Source: a virus
Reading direction: 5' to 3' (one strand)
IMG/VR virus record: IMGVR_UViG_3300032401_000072
Span: 1-26,433 of that record
DNA length: 26,433 nt
The translations under genes were made by a program, and so were the position numbers. The notes beneath the pieces were generated by a model. The model was not told the DNA's origin. It did not search any database and saw nothing but the letters and a program-made list of their open reading frames with translations. Below, piece after piece: positions 22,296 to 26,433 of the stretch (position 1 is its first letter; every line of letters starts with the position of its first letter).

Positions 22296-22790
22296 CTATT
22301 TATCAGTGGTTAGTTTATTTCTTGCAAATTTTCCTAACCAATATGCGTCAATTAGGTCAGTTAGCCCTTTGGTCTTCAAATAACCTTGTTTTTTAAACCC
22401 GGCAATTATTTCTGGTGGTGCAGCATTAATCATATCATCTTTTGAAGCTTTTCCTTTACCTGTTGCAAATTTCTTTAGCGCTGTTGGTGCTACTATTTCA
22501 ATTTGTTTTAAGTTGAGATGCTTTCTCATCGATGCGATCATTAGGAATTGCAGTCCCGCTAGGTCACGAGTTGCATTACCAAAAGAACCAAACGCAAGCC
22601 CTTCGATATAGATTGAATTGGGATTATGGGACTTAATAAGATTAACGGCACCTTCAGCAATTAATGATGCTTGATCGAATACATCAAGGCGTTTGTCGTT
22701 TAATAAACAGCCAAAGTCAATAAGTTCACCATCTTTAAATACACAGTAACCAGGCGAACGGTAGGATTGGTCTATTCCAATAATGATCAT
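22296..22790 (-). CDS. RuvC-like Holliday junction resolvase
   Basis: The protein has 164 residues, the usual RuvC length. It has the RNase H-like pattern: IIIGIDQSYRSPGY with Asp7, SIYIEGLAFG with Glu63, VAPTALKKFATGKGKASKDDM as in RuvC (two pieces, 100-120), and LTDLIDAYWLG with Asp145/Asp148. All four acidic residues are present. It would cut four-way junctions made during recombination and clear branches before packaging, the job done in T4 by the unrelated endonuclease VII (gp49). The gene follows gp46 by 26 bases with a CGGAGAG ribosome site, so gp47, gp46 and the resolvase probably form one unit. Its last bases contain the late promoter of the next gene. Confidence 0.88.
   Translation of the reverse strand: MIIIGIDQSYRSPGYCVFKDGELIDFGCLLNDKRLDVFDQASLIAEGAVNLIKSHNPNSIYIEGLAFGSFGNATRDLAGLQFLMIASMRKHLNLKQIEIVAPTALKKFATGKGKASKDDMINAAPPEIIAGFKKQGYLKTKGLTDLIDAYWLGKFARNKLTTDK
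22297..22304 (-). promoter_or_regulatory. T4-type late promoter inside end of resolvase gene
   Basis: The leftward strand reads GATAAATA; it overlaps the last codons and stop of the RuvC-like gene. RNA would start near 22291, with a 23-base leader for the acidic protein. It separates a late gene from an upstream recombination operon. Confidence 0.62.
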
Positions 22791-22816
22791 ATACAGTCTC
22801 TCCGACTGTATTTAGA

Positions 22817-24508
22817 TCAAACTATTTTTGAGAAACCAGAGTCTAGTTTAATGGTAATTGTTCGATCAAATGCTGTGTCGATTTCGTCTCTGTGTGAAAT
22901 GATAAGAAGTGAGATTGCTTCTTCTTTGGCTTTCTTTTTTAACATAGCTGCGGCAGCCTGAACGCCAATAGTACTTAGACCAACATCAAGTACCTCATCA
23001 AACATACAAATGTTAATTGGAGTATGAAGAGCCTGTAGAACATCGCGGAACGCAAGTGCTAGTGACAAATTAACTCTAGCTCTTTGTCCATTCGATAGAC
23101 TACCAAAACTTTGCTCGTGACCAAATTGAGAGATTTTTGCATCAAGATCGAATGTAAACTCTACCTTGTGAGGAAGACCAAGTTCTCCAAGATAGTGTTG
23201 CAATCTTGTATTAAGGAATGGTAGGTTACGATTAAGGAATGCCTTTCGAACAAAACTATCCTTCTTTGTTAGTAACTTAACAAGAAATTGTTGGTGCTCA
23301 AGCCTCTTTGTAAACCCATTGATCTCTGTGTATTCAATTGGATCAAGTTTTGTATTCTCGAGGTCGCCAAGTGCTTCTAAGTGAGGATTTGTTGCCTCAA
23401 GTAACATATCAATCTTTTGTTTTGTAGCCTGACTTTGGTCACGAATCTTCACTAGACTGTCAAGATTAGTAACTGTTATTTGTTGTTCTATTTCTTTTTG
23501 TTTCTTTACGAGATTGGCAAATAAAGATTCCGTTGCTTGCAAATAAGTTTGGTTTTCGGTAACTTGTACCTTATTTTCATCTATCCCCCTTGCGCAAACT
23601 TCTATTCTGTCCTTTGTGTTAATGAAAGGTTGTTTGCAATAAGGACATTGTGATTTTTGTAATGAGTCTAACTCTATTGTAAATTTAGAGACAGCTGTTG
23701 TTTGTTCTTTGATTGTTCTTTCCAATGTGCGTTTCTCATTTTCAACTTCTCGAACTTCTTGCTTAAGTTCGGCTAATCTCTTGTGGAATCCTTGTTGCTC
23801 TTCAAAGTTAACTTGTGCGATCTTTTCGAGATCCGTCTGCAGTTGTGTAATTGTTCTTTCGTTGTTCTGAACCCAATTGACAACCCGCGACTTTGCGGCT
23901 GCGATTTGTTCTTGTAGTCTAATGTATTGTTGTTCAAGTTGGGCGATCTTTGTTTGTTGGATCTGGATATCACTTTGTGTGTCTTTAATTAGGTCCTTTA
24001 GAATCGCAGCCTTTAATGAAAGGATCGTTAGATTAAATAGAGTTTCAATAAATGCAACTTGGTGTTTTGATTCAAGATCAAGAAATGGTAATTGTGTTGC
24101 AGAAATGACAACGATTCGAACAAACATAGAATAATCCATTCCAATAATTTGTTCGATTCTTGCTTCAATGTCTGCCGTTGTCTTTTCTTTTCCATCTTCG
24201 AACAATCTTACGAAACCAGCTTTTGGAGATTTGCGGCCACGTTCAATACGATACATTACACCGTTTTTTTCGAACTCGATGGCAACAAACATATCCTTCT
24301 TATTTGTGTTGTTGATCAATTCATCAAGGTTGACATCATTGATTGGTTTGTTGAAAAGACAGTACACGAGTGCGTTGAGAATTGTTGTTTTTCCGGAACC
24401 ATTTTCACCCATAATTAATGTTGTTCCCGGTAGATCAAAATTAAATTCTGTCATTACTTTTCCGTAGCTCATAAAGTTACGGAACATAATCTTGAGGAAT
24501 TTTATCAT
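22817..24508 (-). CDS. Recombination endonuclease subunit gp46 (SbcC/Rad50-like)
   Basis: The protein has 563 residues (T4 gp46 has 560). Walker A is GENGSGKT at 34-41, the zinc hook CPYC at 288-291 lies in the middle of two coiled-coil arms (about 165-280 and 300-400), the signature is SLSNGQ at 470-475, and Walker B is CMFDEVLD at 501-508. With gp47 it forms the Rad50/Mre11-type complex that resects DNA ends and degrades host DNA in T4. Its ATG overlaps the gp47 stop (ATGA), showing translational coupling. Confidence 0.94.
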   Translation of the reverse strand: MIKFLKIMFRNFMSYGKVMTEFNFDLPGTTLIMGENGSGKTTILNALVYCLFNKPINDVNLDELINNTNKKDMFVAIEFEKNGVMYRIERGRKSPKAGFVRLFEDGKEKTTADIEARIEQIIGMDYSMFVRIVVISATQLPFLDLESKHQVAFIETLFNLTILSLKAAILKDLIKDTQSDIQIQQTKIAQLEQQYIRLQEQIAAAKSRVVNWVQNNERTITQLQTDLEKIAQVNFEEQQGFHKRLAELKQEVREVENEKRTLERTIKEQTTAVSKFTIELDSLQKSQCPYCKQPFINTKDRIEVCARGIDENKVQVTENQTYLQATESLFANLVKKQKEIEQQITVTNLDSLVKIRDQSQATKQKIDMLLEATNPHLEALGDLENTKLDPIEYTEINGFTKRLEHQQFLVKLLTKKDSFVRKAFLNRNLPFLNTRLQHYLGELGLPHKVEFTFDLDAKISQFGHEQSFGSLSNGQRARVNLSLALAFRDVLQALHTPINICMFDEVLDVGLSTIGVQAAAAMLKKKAKEEAISLLIISHRDEIDTAFDRTITIKLDSGFSKIV

Positions 24509-25551
24509 AACTGTTCTATTTTGAGTTCTTTATATAGTTCGATTAGGAACTGTGTATCAATCTTGTCAACGTTCAATTCACCGACAAGTTTGACGAATGT
24601 ATCATCGATGTTCTCTAGATGATCGACGTCAGCGTTTGTGTCAACAATCGCATCAGCTGTTTCTTTTGGTTCTTCAAAAACAAGTTCGCGGAGATTAAAC
24701 GTGTCCGTTATTGTTTGCTTAAGTGTTGTCATTTCTTCATATGTGATTGCAACGTCAGCAATACACTTGATACGGGCGCCGTCTATAAATGGTGCTTTAT
24801 TGTCTATAATATCCGAAAGGTTGACCTTTCTATATTTTGGACACTGTTCCCAATTATAGAAGTGCATATTGTGTGTTGTATGATCATAGACCATACAACC
24901 TCTTTCGTCATCACCAGCGTCACCAAAGTCCATTGGAAAACAGTTACCAATATATGTAACATTGAATCCTCTTTGTCTCTTATGAAAGTGACCAGATGCT
25001 ATATGCTTCGGACCAGAGAAATCTCTACAGTCAGATCCATGAGGGTTAGTATAATTTGATCCTGTTAGAATAAATCCCTTGAATTCAAAGTGACCAGCCC
25101 AAAATGGTATATCCGCGTACTTTGCTAGGTCAGGATACTCGTGTTGAAACATATATGGACAAAACATCATCTTGTCGTGAATGTCAGTGATCACCTCTGG
25201 TTGATCTATAACATGAAAGTTACGAAACTGTTTGAAATGAACAACAGAATGTATGTCTCTTGATGTCTTGTTGTATAGGTCATGATTACCTACAACGAAG
25301 AACACAGGAAGGCCAAAATTGTTGAGTTTCTCAGCACCGGCATAGGAGTATGCTAATGTTAGTACATTAATAGCACTTCGATTCTCGTGCCAATCTCCGA
25401 GAAATCCTATATAATCAACACCACCTTCTTCTTTAACCGTTTTAATGAACCAATCAATATAGTTAATGCAATCTTGATTGTGTTGTTCAGAATTGTTCTT
25501 TTTGCCGAAATGTATATCAGTCATATAGGCCCCTTTGGCCAATTTTTTCAT
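24505..25551 (-). CDS. Recombination endonuclease subunit gp47 (SbcD/Mre11-like)
   Basis: The protein has 348 residues from ATG 25551 (T4 gp47 has 339). I chose this start because GGGAGA lies before it; an upstream ATG at 25602 has no site. Metallophosphoesterase motifs are complete: TDIHFG with Asp12 and His14, GDWHE at 52-56, GNHD at 88-91, WAGHFE at 151-156 and GHFHKRQ at 187-193. This subunit carries the nuclease site of the gp46/gp47 complex. It overlaps gp46 by four bases. The rightward homing endonuclease gene starts only 52 bases upstream, so the gp47 promoter must lie in or beyond that gene. Confidence 0.93.
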   Translation of the reverse strand: MKKLAKGAYMTDIHFGKKNNSEQHNQDCINYIDWFIKTVKEEGGVDYIGFLGDWHENRSAINVLTLAYSYAGAEKLNNFGLPVFFVVGNHDLYNKTSRDIHSVVHFKQFRNFHVIDQPEVITDIHDKMMFCPYMFQHEYPDLAKYADIPFWAGHFEFKGFILTGSNYTNPHGSDCRDFSGPKHIASGHFHKRQRGFNVTYIGNCFPMDFGDAGDDERGCMVYDHTTHNMHFYNWEQCPKYRKVNLSDIIDNKAPFIDGARIKCIADVAITYEEMTTLKQTITDTFNLRELVFEEPKETADAIVDTNADVDHLENIDDTFVKLVGELNVDKIDTQFLIELYKELKIEQL

Positions 25552-25603
25552 AATATCTCCCATTGTTATTGTTATATATAAAGGAGTAAGAAAGGACTTC
25601 ACT

Positions 25604-26299
25604 ATGGTAAGAAAAATATACTATACCTACCTATTAATTGATCCTCAAACAAACGTTCCCTTTTATGTTGGCAAAGGTAAACGAAATAGAATGTATATGC
25701 ACCGTGTTGATGCATTAACTCTGAATGGAATCGACTATAAAAATAATCGACCTCATCACAAACTAATTCGCGAACTTGAAACTCAAGGCTTACGAATCAA
25801 ATATCAAAAAATTCTTGAACGTGCTAGCGAAAAAGAAGCTTTAGATAGAGAACGTGAAACCATCAAAGAAATTGGACGTAAACTCAATAATACTGGTCCT
25901 CTATTGAACACCAGTCGCGGTGGTCATATTGGTGGTGAAACTTGTAAAAGTGTTTGTCAATATGATCTTAACAGTAATTTAATTTCAATATATCCATCTA
26001 TAATAGTTGCTGCTGAATGTACTGGTGCTAACAGATCATATATCTCCCAATGTTGTAAAGGAAAGAGAAAATCTGCTGGTGGCTTTTTGTGGTCATATGA
26101 AAATAATCCTATTCCTGTCTTTAATAAAAAGTATTATCGTTCTGTTTTACAACTTTCTAAAGATGGTAGTTTAATTGCAACATATCGTTCGCTTACTGAA
26201 GCTCAAAATCAAACCCATGTTGAATTACATAACATTAGTGAATGTTGTCGTGGTAAATCAAAAACAGCTGGTGGATTTGTGTGGAAATATGTCGATTAA
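25604..26299 (+). CDS. GIY-YIG homing endonuclease with two NUMOD1 repeats
   Basis: The protein has 231 residues from ATG 25604 (GAAAGGA precedes it; ATGs further out, inside the gp47 start region, have no site). Residues 6-86 form a GIY-YIG-type nuclease: YYTYLL at 6-11, FYVGKGKRNR at 20-29 with catalytic Arg, and ALDRERE at 79-85 with the catalytic Glu. Two copies of a 48-residue DNA-binding module follow, at about 117-165 and 181-229, each with a CC[KR]GK...AGGF.W.Y ending, as in NUMOD1. It is a free-standing selfish endonuclease and runs against the gp47-gp46 operon. In T4-type phages such genes spread by cutting related genomes near their own site. Confidence 0.88.
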   Translation: MVRKIYYTYLLIDPQTNVPFYVGKGKRNRMYMHRVDALTLNGIDYKNNRPHHKLIRELETQGLRIKYQKILERASEKEALDRERETIKEIGRKLNNTGPLLNTSRGGHIGGETCKSVCQYDLNSNLISIYPSIIVAAECTGANRSYISQCCKGKRKSAGGFLWSYENNPIPVFNKKYYRSVLQLSKDGSLIATYRSLTEAQNQTHVELHNISECCRGKSKTAGGFVWKYVD

Positions 26300-26316
26300 A
26301 CATCATTCTTGATGTT
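26299..26316 (-). terminator. Short hairpin between convergent genes at right edge
   Basis: AACATCA (26299-26305) and TGATGTT (26310-26316) pair over 7 bases with a 4-base loop. It spans the stops of the homing endonuclease and the leftward gene at the edge. T tracts are poor, so it is at best a weak two-way terminator. Confidence 0.35.
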
Positions 26317-26433
26317 CTTGTTCGTTATGTTCTTCGATTTTTTGTTCTACATATGATATATCGTCTGAGCTGTACTTTTCTTCACGATTTAGACGTTGTT
26401 CATTTTCATAATCTGTCATAAAACTATGGGATG
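26303..26433 (-). CDS. 3' end of a leftward gene, acidic C-terminus
   Basis: The frame is open from the right edge to a TGA at 26305-26303, giving about 42 residues. It contains an ATG (at 26418) that could start a 37-residue peptide MTDYENEQRLNREEKY..., but no ribosome site precedes it, so the C-terminus of a longer protein is more likely. The tail is rich in Glu, Gln, Asn and His (KIEEHNEQEHQE). No family is recognised. It runs in the direction of gp47 and is separated from it by the homing endonuclease gene, so it may have been the original neighbour upstream in the same operon. Confidence 0.5.
   Translation of the reverse strand, partial: SHSFMTDYENEQRLNREEKYSSDDISYVEQKIEEHNEQEHQE

Noticed and set aside
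24619-25059. 146-codon rightward frame opposite gp47
   Set aside because: gp47 motifs are clear in the other strand; this frame is a shadow with a hydrophobic, Cys-rich and improbable composition.
25552-25602. Longer N-terminus of gp47
   Set aside because: The phosphoesterase motif begins ten residues after the ATG at 25551, as expected for the family, and that ATG has the GGGAGA site.
25535-25603. Longer N-terminus of the homing endonuclease
   Set aside because: The added residues are encoded by bases opposite the gp47 start, show no nuclease features and lack a ribosome site; GAAAGGA precedes the ATG at 25604.
1-26433. CRISPR arrays, tRNA genes, insertion sequences and attachment sites
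   Set aside because: I looked for spaced direct repeats, T-loop signatures with acceptor stems and paired inverted-repeat ends and found none that hold up by eye.

Overview
This window is part of the genome of a large tailed phage of the T4 superfamily (contractile tail). The gene order portal, core protein, prohead protease, scaffold, major capsid protein is the T4 head-gene order 20-67-21-22-23. A second block keeps the neck/tail order 13-14-15-18. Genes for a gp46/gp47 recombination nuclease, a RuvC-like resolvase and a DinG-like helicase complete the picture. Base composition is moderately AT-rich. Nothing in the sequence fixes the host; most identifications are from motif recognition by eye, not from a search.

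Layout. 1-7432 (leftward): an unrecognised late protein (144 aa), a small protein of 110 aa, a very large neck protein gp13 carrying 11 Trp-rich repeats, a gp14-like neck protein with an inserted discoidin-like domain, gp15 (tail terminator/sheath stabiliser) and the first 356 residues of the tail sheath gp18. Genes for gp16, gp17 and gp19 are not where T4 has them. 7535-8597 (rightward): a two-gene island with a host-type promoter, encoding an exported HNH nuclease and a nucleotidyltransferase-like protein. 8768-13965 (leftward): gp23, gp22, gp21, a gp67/68-like core protein and the portal gp20. 14027-17519 (leftward): a saccharopine-dehydrogenase-like oxidoreductase, then a tape-measure-like protein. 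17636-18654 (rightward): gp26-like baseplate hub/tail assembly protein with a textbook -1 ribosomal frameshift signal leading into a gp51-like extension. 18651-20237 (leftward): DinG-like helicase. 20315-21046 (rightward): a second nucleotidyltransferase with a T4-like capsid-targeting N-terminus. 21049-25551 (leftward): membrane protein, acidic late protein, RuvC-like resolvase, gp46, gp47. 25604-26299 (rightward): GIY-YIG homing endonuclease. The right edge holds the 3' end of a further leftward gene.

Regulation. The leftward late genes are preceded by a NATAAATA octamer (core ATAAATA), the hallmark of T4-type late promoters, 15-60 bases before the start codon. Host-type sigma70-like promoters precede the HNH nuclease, gp26 and the helicase (the last with both consensus hexamers). 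Two strong intrinsic terminators close the gp23 unit and the acidic-protein unit, and a third lies inside the coding sequence of the convergent nucleotidyltransferase gene.

The most noteworthy points are the predicted -1 frameshift in gp26/gp51, the lysine-pathway-type dehydrogenase placed among virion genes under its own late promoter, the heavily decorated neck proteins, and the possible packaging of a nucleotidyltransferase in the virion.
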